Positions 18,128 to 26,587 of a stretch of DNA of 64,000 nt are shown piece after piece. The DNA is from Burkholderia diffusa. Lineage in GTDB: Bacteria > Pseudomonadota > Gammaproteobacteria > Burkholderiales > Burkholderiaceae. A model generated the notes under the pieces. It saw only the letters and a program-made list of their open reading frames with translations. It had not been told where the DNA came from and did not search any database. A program made the translations under genes and the position numbers. Location of the stretch: positions 295,685 through 359,684 of the forward strand of contig NZ_CABVPN010000002.1 in NCBI RefSeq assembly GCF_902499115.1, written 5' to 3'. The stretch's first letter is position 1; every line of letters starts with the position of its first letter.

Positions 18128-19774
18128 CTACTTCAGCAGCGTCATCTGCACGACCTTGACGATCACGAGGCCGACCGCGATCACCAGATAGCCGCGCATC
18201 ACGGCCATCCAGACGCGCGTCGCGACCGTCATCTTCTGCGGCTCGAGAGAATCGAGCGGCGGCATGCGCCATGTTTCGCGCAGCGTGCGGTCGATGCTCG
18301 GCTCGACGACACGCTTGTTGCGGCGGATCAGCACCGTCGCGAGATAACCGGCAATCGCGAGCACGGTGCCGCCGATCAGCACGTCGACGATCGCTTCGCC
18401 GCTGATGTCCGGATACATCACCGATGCCGTCAGGATGATCGACAGCAGCACGAGCACCCAGATCACCGCGCCCGTGAATACGTTCAGCTTCGTGGAGTTG
18501 ACCCACGGGCCGAGCACCTGGCGATCGTTGCAGAGCACGAGCAGGAACACGGTCGCGCTCGGCAGCAGTACACCGGCGAGCGTCTGCACCGCTTCGGTCA
18601 GCAGGCCGAGCGGGCTGCCGGGAATCAGCACGAGCGCGGCGGCCGCCGCGACGATGCCGAAGTAGACGAGATAGAAGCCCTTCGCATCCGACACGCCGCG
18701 ATGCAGCGAATGACGGATCTTGAACACGTCGCCGATCGCGTACGCAGTCGACAGCGACACCGCCGCCGCGCCGATGATGCACGCGTCGAGCAGCGCGACC
18801 GCGAACAGCGTCGCGCTCGTGCGGCCCGCATATCTCTCGAGGCCCGCGATCACGCCGCCCGCGTCGGTGAAGCCGCCCGCTTCCGGATGGCCGCCGAACA
18901 GCGCGGCACTGAAGCCGATCATCGCGACCGCGCCGATCAGCACGAACGCGATGCCGATCCACAGGTCGACCTTTTCATACTTCATGAAGCGCGGCGTGAT
19001 GCGCTTGTCGATCACGTAGCTCTGCTGGAAGAACAGCTGCCATGGCGCGACCGTCGTGCCGACAATGCCGATCACGAGCAGCATCACGTCGGACAGCTTC
19101 GCGTGCGCGGGCCAGTTCGGTACGAAGAAGTCGCGCGACATCTGCGCCGCCGGCGGGTGGATCGACACGAGCACCGGCACGAGCAGCAGGCTCATCACGC
19201 ACAGCACGATCGCGAACCGCTCGAAGCGCCTGAAGTCGCCGGTACTCACCGCCGCCATCGTCAATGCGGCCGCCACGCAGACGCCCGCAACCTTCGGGAG
19301 CCCGAAGAAAGCCAGCACGAACGTGATGCCGATGAACTCGGTGACGATCGTCAGCGCATTGAGCAGGAACAGGTCGATCACGCTGAACGCGCCCCAGAAC
19401 TTGCCGAAGCGCTCGAAGATCAGGCGCGCATGGCCAACGCCGGTGACGGCACCGAGGCGCAACACCATCTCCTGATTCACGTACAGCACCGGCACAAGCA
19501 GCAGCAGCGTCCACAGCAGCGTCGTGCCGTAGTTCTGGCCGGCCTGCGTATAGGTGCCGAATGCGCCGGCGTCGTTGTCGCCGACCATCACGATCAGGCC
19601 GGGGCCGATGATCGCGAGCAGCGTGCGCAGGCGCGCCCACCACGTCCCGCGCGCGGCGGTGTCGTGATGCGCGATGGTGCCGAGCGCGCCGCGGATGTCG
19701 CCCAGGTGGGCTTCGTCGAGCACGGCGCTGCGTTCGACGGCGATCGGTGGAGAGACGTTCGATGGCGTGGACAT
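18128..19774 (-). CDS. Nramp-related divalent metal transporter with non-canonical metal site
   Basis: 548 residues from ATG at 19774. About 11-12 membrane helices with the Nramp scaffold (IIGPGLIVMVGDNDAGAFGT, VTEFIGITFVLAFFGLP, LLDACIIGAAAVSLSTAYA, LTEAVQTLAGVLLPSATVFL). In TM1 the canonical DPGN is replaced by DNDAG (66-70). In TM6 the canonical MPH segment is replaced by TVAPW (241-245), so the Met ligand that favours transition metals is absent. As I recall, divergent Nramp-related clades with similar changes transport Mg2+ or other ions. The substrate here is therefore not safely Mn2+/Fe2+. Two small ORFs with good ribosome sites precede it on the same strand. Confidence 0.85.
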   Translation of the reverse strand: MSTPSNVSPPIAVERSAVLDEAHLGDIRGALGTIAHHDTAARGTWWARLRTLLAIIGPGLIVMVGDNDAGAFGTYTQAGQNYGTTLLWTLLLLVPVLYVNQEMVLRLGAVTGVGHARLIFERFGKFWGAFSVIDLFLLNALTIVTEFIGITFVLAFFGLPKVAGVCVAAALTMAAVSTGDFRRFERFAIVLCVMSLLLVPVLVSIHPPAAQMSRDFFVPNWPAHAKLSDVMLLVIGIVGTTVAPWQLFFQQSYVIDKRITPRFMKYEKVDLWIGIAFVLIGAVAMIGFSAALFGGHPEAGGFTDAGGVIAGLERYAGRTSATLFAVALLDACIIGAAAVSLSTAYAIGDVFKIRHSLHRGVSDAKGFYLVYFGIVAAAAALVLIPGSPLGLLTEAVQTLAGVLLPSATVFLLVLCNDRQVLGPWVNSTKLNVFTGAVIWVLVLLSIILTASVMYPDISGEAIVDVLIGGTVLAIAGYLATVLIRRNKRVVEPSIDRTLRETWRMPPLDSLEPQKMTVATRVWMAVMRGYLVIAVGLVIVKVVQMTLLK

Positions 19775-19878
19775 GATGAATTCCGTACGGCTGGTTTTTG
19801 ATACGGCAAGCGTGTGGCCTTGGAATACGCGCGCGGAACGGGTCCGCGCGCGCATGCCGAGACGCGCTCGGCGCTTCT

Positions 19879-20016
19879 TCAGCGGATCAACGATTTCAGC
19901 TGGTTCAGCAAACGGGAGAACACCCGCGGACGGGCGTCGAGCGTCAGCATCGCGTCGTAATGCGGACGCGATTCCGTGACGTGCGGGAGGTTCGACAGCA
20001 GAAGGCCGAAGTTCAT
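19879..20016 (-). CDS. 45-residue small protein upstream of Nramp-type gene
   Basis: ATG at 20016 preceded by CAGGAGCCAGACC. It encodes a 45-residue protein starting MNFGLLLSNLPHV and ending LNQLKSLIR. It has a hydrophobic start, a His/Asp-containing middle and a basic amphipathic end. No known family recognised. It lies 104 nt upstream of the transporter on the same strand and 72 nt after the CxxC mini-ORF, so all three probably share a transcript. Confidence 0.5.
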   Translation of the reverse strand: MNFGLLLSNLPHVTESRPHYDAMLTLDARPRVFSRLLNQLKSLIR

Positions 20017-20088
20017 GGTCTGGCTCCTGGCGGCAACGGCATGCGTGCCGGCCGCTTGGTGGGCGCGGGGCCTGAACGACGTGTCAGG

Positions 20089-20175
20089 CTAGTCGGCCGG
20101 CATGTCCCTGCGACCCGGGTTCAAAAGGGTCTGTTGATGCAACGGGCATAAGGGACAACTGTCACTGTCGTTCAC
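20089..20175 (-). CDS. 28-residue CxxC mini-ORF, putative leader peptide of the Nramp unit
   Basis: GTG start at 20175 with AGGAG five bases upstream. The peptide begins MNDSDSCPLCPLH, i.e. Cys-x2-Cys-x3-His, and ends RRDMPAD. It shares the pattern D-S/T-C-x-x-C with the mini-ORF at 20822-20884 in front of the divergent porin unit. A metal- or redox-responsive upstream ORF is the obvious hypothesis. Coding status is inferred from the ribosome site, the pattern and its recurrence. Confidence 0.5.
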   Translation of the reverse strand: MNDSDSCPLCPLHQQTLLNPGRRDMPAD

Positions 20176-20242
20176 GGCGGCTCCTGTGCGGTGTTCCGGA
20201 GAACACGGTTGACCGCCATTAGGCGCGCTCCGCCGTTCGGGT

Positions 20243-20317
20243 GCATGCGAAACGCATGCGCGAACGCGGCCGCGCGCCGGGCGGCGGCAAAACCGGATGG
20301 CGCATGCGAAAACGCAT
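20243..20317. promoter_or_regulatory. Two related palindromes upstream of Nramp unit (operator candidates)
   Basis: GCATGCG-AAA-CGCATGC at 20243-20259 (7-bp arms) and ATGCG-AAAA-CGCAT at 20304-20317, about 55 nt apart. Both share the core ATGCG-A3/4-CGCAT and lie 70-140 nt upstream of the CxxC mini-ORF start on the minus strand. This looks like a dimeric regulator with two sites. The regulator is unknown; a metal-responsive repressor is a guess. Confidence 0.5.
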
Positions 20318-20762
20318 CACGCTAACCGGCGCGAATCAGGGTGCACGTAGGGAGTTGCTGCGGAATACTGCTGCGCGCACCGTTTGCCTGGACGACAAAC
20401 GGCGGCTTCGATGAGGCGCGGACGTCGGTCGCTCAGGCGGAAATTTCGTTCGAAGATCGACTACTGCAGGCGTCCAAGGCGGCGGCCCCAAGAGTGAAGA
20501 TGCAGGATTCTATGGACCGGCCGAAACGGAAGTCAACCCTCTGACCCGCGCTGGGGGGAATTTTTTTCCGCCCCCTACACACTGAAAGATTCGCGCCCGG
20601 AATGGCGCGCCGCAACCTTTCAACGCGTTGCAGGGCGCGCGCCGCCGATGCGTACGAGCAACAGTCGCCGCTGCCGCCGGTGGGTCGGCGTGCCGGGCAT
20701 CGGCCTGCCTGCGGCGCGGCGGCGCTGCCGATGCAACATGCGCAACGCCGCTGCTTTTTTGC
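20318..20762. other. Long divergent intergenic stretch
   Basis: Between the operator-like palindromes and the porin-side promoter. It contains a GGGGGAA-T5-TTCC(G)CCCC near-palindrome around 20552-20575. Short open frames exist (e.g. 20341-20544 plus strand) but lack ribosome sites or recognisable similarity. Nothing else supportable was seen. Confidence 0.3.
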
Positions 20763-20792
20763 TTGCACCGCAGCAAAGCTCGCGACTACAAT
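20763..20792 (+). promoter_or_regulatory. Sigma-70-like promoter of the OprB unit
   Basis: TTGCAC (20763-20768), 18-nt spacer, TACAAT (20787-20792). Predicted start near 20799, about 23 nt before the GTG of the CxxC mini-ORF, placing that mini-ORF in the 5' leader of the porin transcript. Confidence 0.6.
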
Positions 20793-20821
20793 CCGCCCCA
20801 ATTCATCAAGGGAGTCCCTTC

Positions 20822-20884
20822 GTGGACACATGCTCCAGTTGCAGTTCGATGCCGGTCCAGGCCGACCAAGCCATCGCGAGATAG
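20822..20884 (+). CDS. 20-residue CxxC mini-ORF, putative leader peptide of the OprB unit
   Basis: GTG start at 20822 with AAGGGAG upstream (seven bases from GGAG to GTG). The peptide begins MDTCSSCSSM and ends QADQAIAR. The D-T-C-x-x-C start matches the pattern of the mini-ORF at 20089-20175 on the other side of this divergent region. It sits immediately downstream of a good promoter and upstream of a small membrane protein and OprB. Coding status is inferred. Confidence 0.5.
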   Translation: MDTCSSCSSMPVQADQAIAR

Positions 20885-21069
20885 CAGCCAGACGCATGTC
20901 ATTCGCCGCTAGCTCGCATTCGTCGGGTTAGCGCGCTTCCCCCGATGCCGGCATAGCCGGCTCGTCCGTCGCACGCTCCGTTACGTTCCAACCGCCGATC
21001 GCAGGTCGCGTCATGCACCCGCGCTCGATCACGTCGTCCGGCATGCGCCGGACCGGACGGAGGATCGTC

Positions 21070-21339
21070 ATGTTCTTTCAATCGTTCGCGGCCAGACTCA
21101 AGCGACTCATATACGTCGCGTCCGACCGCTTGCTGGTTTCGGGCCTTTCGCCGCTCGCCCACGCGTTCGGCGACTGGCGCGGCAGCGCCCTCGCGCACCT
21201 GCCGGCGGCACCGCGCCCGCTCGACTGCGTGCTGATCGGTGCGATGGCCGCCGCCGTCGCGCTCGTCGCGCTGCTCTGCACGGCCGCATCGCGCCTCGGC
21301 TTCGCATACGTATGGCGGATCAGCGGCTGGCTGCCGTAA
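21070..21339 (+). CDS. Small membrane protein upstream of OprB
   Basis: 89 residues from ATG at 21070, preceded by GGAGGATCGTC. A basic amphipathic N-terminus (FAARLKRLIYVASDRLLV) is followed by one hydrophobic helix (about 58-75, VLIGAMAAAVALVALLCTAA). No family recognised. It lies between the CxxC mini-ORF and the porin gene, 110 nt before the latter, and is likely cotranscribed. Confidence 0.55.
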   Translation: MFFQSFAARLKRLIYVASDRLLVSGLSPLAHAFGDWRGSALAHLPAAPRPLDCVLIGAMAAAVALVALLCTAASRLGFAYVWRISGWLP

Positions 21340-21449
21340 CCGGCGGTGCGCAACGCGCGGCATGCCTGCGTGTCGCTGCCCCCACCTGCTCCATCGCTTC
21401 GCGTTCCCATTTCTTCAGTCGAGCTAATCAATCAAACAACGGAGCCCGC

Positions 21450-22943
21450 ATGAAAAATCGCTTCGAATCCGCACCGCGTACACCGCGCCTCGATGCGCTC
21501 GCCGCGTTGCTGCTGTCGCTCGCCGCCGCGCCCGCGCTCGCGCAATCGTCGTCGCCGGTTGCAGCGTCCGCCGCGGCCGAGCCGGCGGCCGACGTCAGCG
21601 ACGCCGCCCCCGCACCCGCTGCCGATGCTGCCGCGCCAGCGCCCACCGGTTTCTGGGAGCGCTCGAACCTGCTCGGCAACATGGGCGGCCTGCGCGACGT
21701 GCTCGGCGATCACGGCATCACGCTGAACCTGCAGGAAACCAGCGAATACCTGTACAACGCCGCAGGCGGCACGCAACGCGGCGGTGCCTATCAGGGCCTC
21801 ACGCAATTCGGCTTCAACGTCGATACGGAAAAGGCGATCGGATTGCCGGGCGGCACGTTCAACGTGTCGGCGCTGCAGATCCACGGCACCAACCTCACGC
21901 AGCGCTATTTGCAGACGCTGCAGACCGCGACCGGCATCGAAGCGAATTCGACCACGCGGCTGTGGGAGCTCTGGTACCAGCAGGCGTTCCTCGCCGGCAA
22001 GGCCGACGTGAGGGTCGGCCAGCAGAGCGTCGACCAGGAATTCATGGTGAGCCAGTACGCGGCGACGTTCATGAACGCGACGTTCGGCTGGCCCGTGCTG
22101 CCGTCGACCGACCTGCCGTCCGGCGGCCCCGCGTATCCGCTGTCGTCGCTCGGCGTGCGGCTGCGCTTGAAGCCGGCCGACGCGTGGACCGCGATGGTCG
22201 GCGTGTTCGACGGCAACCCGGCCGGCCGCAGCGACGGCGACGCACAGGTGCTGAACGCGCACGGCACCAACTTCAACCTGCGCAGCGGCGCGTTCGTGAT
22301 CGGCGAACTCCAGTACGCGCTGAACGCGCCGCCTGCCGATCCGAAGGCGCCGCAACCACTCGGCCTGCCGGGCACGTACAAGGTCGGCTTCTGGTATCAG
22401 TCGCAGCACGCGAACGATCCGCGCGTCGGCACCGACGGGCTGTCGCTCGCGAATCCGGCCAGCAACGGAATCCCCGCCACGCATCGCGGCAACTACGGTT
22501 TCTATGCGGTCGCGGATCAGATGGTGTGGCGGCCGTCGGCGGACAGCCCGCGTTCGGTCGGCGTGTTCGCACGCGTGATGGGCTCCCCGGGCGATCGCAA
22601 CGTTGTCGATTTCGCGGCGAATGCGGGCGTGACGCTCAAGGCGCCGTTCAAGGGCCGCGACGACGATACGGCCGGCATCGCGATCGGCTACGCGAAGATC
22701 GGCTCGCATGCACGTGCGCTCGACGGCGACACGGGCACGTATACGACGCCCGGCTATCCGGTGCGTCGCGCGGAAACGGTGATCGAGGCGACCTATCAGT
22801 ACCAGGTCGCACCGTGGTGGCAACTGCAGGCCGACCTGCAGCACTTCTTCCGGCCTGGCGGCGGCATCCCGAACCCGAACCAGGCCGGCGCGCGCATCGG
22901 CGACGAAACGGTGGTCGGCGTACGCACGACGATCACGTTCTGA
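21450..22943 (+). CDS. oprB: OprB-family outer-membrane porin
   Basis: 497 residues from ATG at 21450 with CGGAGCC upstream. Signal peptide about 1-31 ending ALAQ, an Ala/Pro linker, then the OprB barrel: WERSNLLGNMGGLRDVLGDHG, LNLQETSEYLYNAAGG, RVGQQSVDQEFMVSQYAATF, YKVGFWYQSQHANDPRVG, ending with aromatic VGVRTTITF for BAM insertion. Family members are described as carbohydrate-selective porins. Here the divergent partner is a metal transporter and both carry CxxC mini-ORFs, so metal passage is an alternative worth testing. Length is normal. Confidence 0.88.
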   Translation: MKNRFESAPRTPRLDALAALLLSLAAAPALAQSSSPVAASAAAEPAADVSDAAPAPAADAAAPAPTGFWERSNLLGNMGGLRDVLGDHGITLNLQETSEYLYNAAGGTQRGGAYQGLTQFGFNVDTEKAIGLPGGTFNVSALQIHGTNLTQRYLQTLQTATGIEANSTTRLWELWYQQAFLAGKADVRVGQQSVDQEFMVSQYAATFMNATFGWPVLPSTDLPSGGPAYPLSSLGVRLRLKPADAWTAMVGVFDGNPAGRSDGDAQVLNAHGTNFNLRSGAFVIGELQYALNAPPADPKAPQPLGLPGTYKVGFWYQSQHANDPRVGTDGLSLANPASNGIPATHRGNYGFYAVADQMVWRPSADSPRSVGVFARVMGSPGDRNVVDFAANAGVTLKAPFKGRDDDTAGIAIGYAKIGSHARALDGDTGTYTTPGYPVRRAETVIEATYQYQVAPWWQLQADLQHFFRPGGGIPNPNQAGARIGDETVVGVRTTITF

Positions 22944-22961
22944 CACGCGCGCATGTGATAT

Positions 22962-22995
22962 GGGCCGGACTGCCGCTCGCGCGGCGATCCGGCCC
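22962..22995. terminator. Hairpin between convergent oprB and treA
   Basis: GGGCCGGA-C-TGCCGC-TCGC-GCGGCGA-TCCGGCCC forms a long near-perfect stem in the 99-nt gap between convergent genes. No U-tract. Bidirectional terminator-like. Confidence 0.55.
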
Positions 22996-23042
22996 GTGTC
23001 CGTTTACGTGCCTGCGTGCCTGCGTGCAACGCACGCGGCCCG

Positions 23043-24767
23043 TCACTCGCCATACAGGCCGAGCAGTTTCAGCGTGACGCCGTTGGTCCAGCCGAAGCCG
23101 TCCTGCAATGGATATTCGCCGCCACCGCCACCGCCCGCGCCGGCCCCTTCCACCACGTACTTCTCGACGAGCTTGCCTTCGGTCGCATACACATGCTTCA
23201 CGTCGGCCAGGAAGCGCGTGCCGATGTCCTTCGCGAGCGCCGGTTCGCCGTAGCGGCGCAGTCCGTCGATCGCGATCCACTGCAACGGCGCCCAGCCGTT
23301 CGGCGCGTCCCATTGCTGGCCGGTGTTCTCGGTCGTCGTCGCGAGGCCGCCCGGTTGCAGCAGCGTCTTGCGCACCTCGCGCGCGGTCGCCTTCGCGCGT
23401 TCGGGCCATGCGACACCCGCGAACAGCGGATACAGCGCGGCCGCCGTCACGCCGTCGCGCGGCTTGCGCAACTGCCAGTCGTAGTCGCCGTAATAACCGC
23501 GACGATTCCACAGATAGTGGTTGATCGCCGCCGCGCGCCGCGCCGCCCGGCCGGAAAAATCCGCCACGCACGCGATGTCGCGCGTGACCGCGCAGCCCTT
23601 CACGATCGTCGTCTCGAGATGGAACATCAGGCTGTTCAGGTCGACCGGCACGATCGACGTCGTGCGGATCGTCGCGAGCGTCTTGCCGTCGCCGAACCAG
23701 CGCGAGCTGTAGTCCCAGCCGCTTTCGGCGCCCGCGCGCAGGTCGCGGTACACCTCGTTCGCGGGGCGATTCGGCACCGCCTTCGCGGTCGTCACGTCCT
23801 CGAGATACGACTCGTCGCGCGGCGTGTCGCTCGCGTCCCAGTAGCGGTTCAGCACCGCGCCGTCCGGCATCGCGACCACGTTGCGCGCCGCCTGCCCGCG
23901 CGGCGTCGTGGTTTCGCCCTGCATCCAGTACGCATGCTCCTTGCGCAGCGCCGGCAGGTATTTCTGGTAGACCTTGTCGCCTTCGGCTTGCGCGGCGAGC
24001 GTGACCATGTAGGCGAAGAACGGCGGCTGCGATCGGCTCGCGTAGTACGTGCGGTTGCCGTTCGGGACGTGGCCGATCGTGTCGATCAGATACGCGAAGT
24101 TGTCGAGCATGTCGTCGACGAGATCCTCGCGCCCCGACACCTGCAGCCCGAGCATCGTGAAATAGGTATCCCAGTAATAGCCTTCGCGGAAGCGGCCGCC
24201 CGGCACCACGTACGGCTTCGGCATCGCGATCAGCGAGCTGTACGGCGGCACCGTCATGCTGGTGCGCGTGAGCTGTGGCCACAGCCAGTCGATGTGCTGG
24301 CGCAGCGTCTGGTTCGCGGGTGGCGTGACCCCGCCTTCCGGCGGCGGCGTGAAGTGCTGGTCGACGAACGCCTTCAGCGAGAAGCCCGGCTGCGACTTCT
24401 GTTGCTGATACAACTGTACGATCGTCGCGGGATCGGTGTTGGGCGTCGCGTCGACGAAGGTCTTCTGATCGGGATAGATTTGAGCCGTCTGCACCGCGAC
24501 GAACAAGTCGCCGTAGAGCTGGCTCGGTGGCGGCAGCAGCGTGCCGGAAGCCGGGCTCGCGAGCGTCGCCGTGGCGGGCGTGGCAGGCGCGGCGGACTGG
24601 CTGGCCGCCTGCATCGAGGCTTGATTTGCGCTGTCGGCCTGCGCCGCGCAACCGGTGACGGCGAGGTAAGCAACGGCGAGGACGGCGGCCCAGCGCAGAC
24701 GCGGCGCGGGAACGGACGGATGCGAGGCAGGATGCGATGCGGTCGATGCGGCACGACGTGACGTCAT
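23043..24767 (-). CDS. treA: Periplasmic alpha,alpha-trehalase (GH37)
   Basis: 574 residues. N-terminal export signal with LAVTGC at 35-40, which could be a lipobox (Cys40). Mature protein carries GH37 signatures PGGRFREGYYWDTY (189-202) and QWDAPNGWAP near 500, plus QLYGDLFVAVQ, KTFVDATPN and the Gly-rich end GGGGGGEYPLQDGFGWTNGV. Hydrolyses trehalose to two glucose in the periplasm. Divergent from the MFS gene, with an 11-bp inverted repeat in between. Confidence 0.93.
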   Translation of the reverse strand: MTSRRAASTASHPASHPSVPAPRLRWAAVLAVAYLAVTGCAAQADSANQASMQAASQSAAPATPATATLASPASGTLLPPPSQLYGDLFVAVQTAQIYPDQKTFVDATPNTDPATIVQLYQQQKSQPGFSLKAFVDQHFTPPPEGGVTPPANQTLRQHIDWLWPQLTRTSMTVPPYSSLIAMPKPYVVPGGRFREGYYWDTYFTMLGLQVSGREDLVDDMLDNFAYLIDTIGHVPNGNRTYYASRSQPPFFAYMVTLAAQAEGDKVYQKYLPALRKEHAYWMQGETTTPRGQAARNVVAMPDGAVLNRYWDASDTPRDESYLEDVTTAKAVPNRPANEVYRDLRAGAESGWDYSSRWFGDGKTLATIRTTSIVPVDLNSLMFHLETTIVKGCAVTRDIACVADFSGRAARRAAAINHYLWNRRGYYGDYDWQLRKPRDGVTAAALYPLFAGVAWPERAKATAREVRKTLLQPGGLATTTENTGQQWDAPNGWAPLQWIAIDGLRRYGEPALAKDIGTRFLADVKHVYATEGKLVEKYVVEGAGAGGGGGGEYPLQDGFGWTNGVTLKLLGLYGE

Positions 24768-24973
24768 GACGTGTCCCCTCCTTTCGATGATGAATGGTTC
24801 GGCAGGGGTCTCGTTCGCGCGTGCGCTCGTCTCGATGGCCGTCGATCGATGCGCGTCGTTGTATTACGCAGATGAGTTCCGACTGTCGCACGAAACGCGC
24901 ATCGCACGCAAGTTTCGCGGCGGCCACCGCGAGCGCACGTCATGTGCCGTGTCACGAATCGCACCCGGCACCG

Positions 24974-25013
24974 CAGTCGTTCCTTCTTTCACGCGCGGTA
25001 ACAGGAACGACTG
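24974..25013. promoter_or_regulatory. Inverted repeat between treA and MFS gene
   Basis: CAGTCGTTCCT (24974-24984) and AGGAACGACTG (25003-25013): perfect 11-bp arms 18 nt apart, in the 304-nt divergent intergenic region. It could be an operator for two dimers or an mRNA hairpin at the MFS leader. The rest of this interval shows no gene. Confidence 0.5.
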
Positions 25014-25071
25014 TTGCAACATGCGGAACAACCATTGTCTCGCGTGACGCAACGACCACATTGTGGGCATA

Positions 25072-26487
25072 ATGGCGTCTTTACCGCGCGCCCTGCCCAT
25101 GTCGCCCGTCTTTCTAGCACCGCTCATCGTTGCCTGTGCGTTGTTCATGGAAAGCGTCGACGCGAACATCATCGTCACCGCACTGCCCGCGATGGCGAGG
25201 GACTTCGGGCACAATCCCGTCACACTGAACATTGCGATCACGGCCTACGTGGTCGGCCTCGGCGTATTCATCCCGATCTGCGGATGGCTTGCCGACCGCT
25301 TCAGCGCGCGCGCCGTCTTTCGCACCGCGATCGGCATCTTCGTCGCCGGCTCGCTGATGTGCGCGGCCTCCAACTCGCTCGGCGTGCTGACGTTCGCGCG
25401 CTTCGTGCAGGGCGTCGGCGGCGCGATGATGGTGCCGGTCGGCCGGATCATCATCTTCCGCGCGGTGCCGCGCTCCGATCTCGTGCGCGCGATGAACTAC
25501 CTCGCGATTCCCGCGCTGTTCGGGCCGACGCTCGGGCCGCTCGTCGGCGGCTTCATCACGACCTACCTGCACTGGCGGATGATCTTCTTCATCAACGTGC
25601 CGATCGGCATCTACGGGATCTACCTCGCCAGCAAGCACATCGCGAACACGCACGAGCCCGATCCCGGCCCGCTCGACTGGTTCGGCTTCCTGCTGTCGGC
25701 AAGCGGCGCCGCGCTGCTGCTGATGGGCCTCACGCTGATCGACGGCTCGCTCACGTCGCGCGGCAACGCGCTCCTGATGTGCGTGGCCGGCGCGGTGATG
25801 CTCGCGCTCTACGTGCCGTACGCGCGCCGCAAGGCGCGTCCGGTGCTCGACCTCAGTTTCCTGAAGATCCCGACCTATCACGCAAGCGTGGTCGGCGGGT
25901 CGCTGTTCCGCATCGGCCTCGGCGCGGTGCCCTTCCTGCTGCCGCTCGCGCTCCAGGAAGGCCTCGGGATGAGCGCGTTCCACTCCGGGCTGATCACCTG
26001 CGCATCCGCGCTCGGCGGCGCGGTGAGCCGCTCGACGGCCACGCATACGCTGCGCCGCTTCGGTTTTCGCACGGTGCTGATCTACAACGCCGCATTCGCC
26101 GGGCTCGCGATCGCCGCCTACGGCGTGTTCCATCCGGGCATGGCGACCTGGGCGATCTGGACGATCGTGCTGGTCGGCGGCATCTTCCCCGCGCTGCAGT
26201 TCACGAGCCTGAATTCGATGATCTACGCGGATATTTCGCAGGCCGATGCAGGCCGCGCGACGAGCCTGGGCAGTGTCGTGCAGCAGATGTCGCTCGGGCT
26301 CGGCGTGACGGTCGCCGGCCTCGTGCTGCACTTGTCGCACTGGCTGCAGGGACATCAGACGATGGTGTGGTCGGATTTCTGGCCCGCGTTCGTCGTGGTC
26401 GGGCTGTGTTCGTTCGCGTCGATTCCGATCACGCGGCGGCTGCCGCCCGGCGCCGGCGATGAAGTCGCGCGCGGCAAGCGGCAATAA
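25072..26487 (+). CDS. MFS exporter, DHA2 (EmrB/QacA-like, MdtD type)
   Basis: 471 residues from ATG at 25072. Starts at 25063 (GTG) or 25099 (ATG, where family similarity begins) are possible; none has a clear ribosome site. Motifs: FMESVDANIIVTALPAMARD in TM1, GWLADRFSARAVF (loop 2-3, motif A), RFVQGVGGAMMVPVGRIII (motif B region) and IPALFGPTLGPLVGGFI (motif C, exporter signature). Around 14 hydrophobic segments fit DHA2 drug/proton antiporters. Substrate cannot be inferred. Confidence 0.85.
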   Translation: MASLPRALPMSPVFLAPLIVACALFMESVDANIIVTALPAMARDFGHNPVTLNIAITAYVVGLGVFIPICGWLADRFSARAVFRTAIGIFVAGSLMCAASNSLGVLTFARFVQGVGGAMMVPVGRIIIFRAVPRSDLVRAMNYLAIPALFGPTLGPLVGGFITTYLHWRMIFFINVPIGIYGIYLASKHIANTHEPDPGPLDWFGFLLSASGAALLLMGLTLIDGSLTSRGNALLMCVAGAVMLALYVPYARRKARPVLDLSFLKIPTYHASVVGGSLFRIGLGAVPFLLPLALQEGLGMSAFHSGLITCASALGGAVSRSTATHTLRRFGFRTVLIYNAAFAGLAIAAYGVFHPGMATWAIWTIVLVGGIFPALQFTSLNSMIYADISQADAGRATSLGSVVQQMSLGLGVTVAGLVLHLSHWLQGHQTMVWSDFWPAFVVVGLCSFASIPITRRLPPGAGDEVARGKRQ

Positions 26488-26528
26488 ACAGGCTGTCCGG
26501 GAAAGGGCTGGCAGCGGAATAACCGGAA

Positions 26529-26587
26529 AACAAAAAAATCAGCGGACATCCACACGGGGCCGGTGCACAGCCGCATGGATGTCCGCT
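26529..26587 (-). terminator. Intrinsic terminator of a minus-strand transcript
   Basis: On the minus strand AGCGGACATCC (26587-26577) pairs with GGATGTCCGCT (26551-26541), a perfect 11-bp stem, followed by GATTTTTTTGTTTT. A textbook intrinsic terminator, but no annotated gene on the minus strand lies upstream of it. Confidence 0.8.

Noticed and set aside
17099..19801. 900-codon plus-strand frame over luxR and the Nramp gene
   Set aside because: Spans two real genes in other frames; shadow composition.
20341..20544. 67-codon plus-strand frame starting with a Cys-Cys pair
   Set aside because: Lies upstream of the mapped promoter-like element, no ribosome site, no similarity; considered as a third Cys mini-ORF but unsupported.
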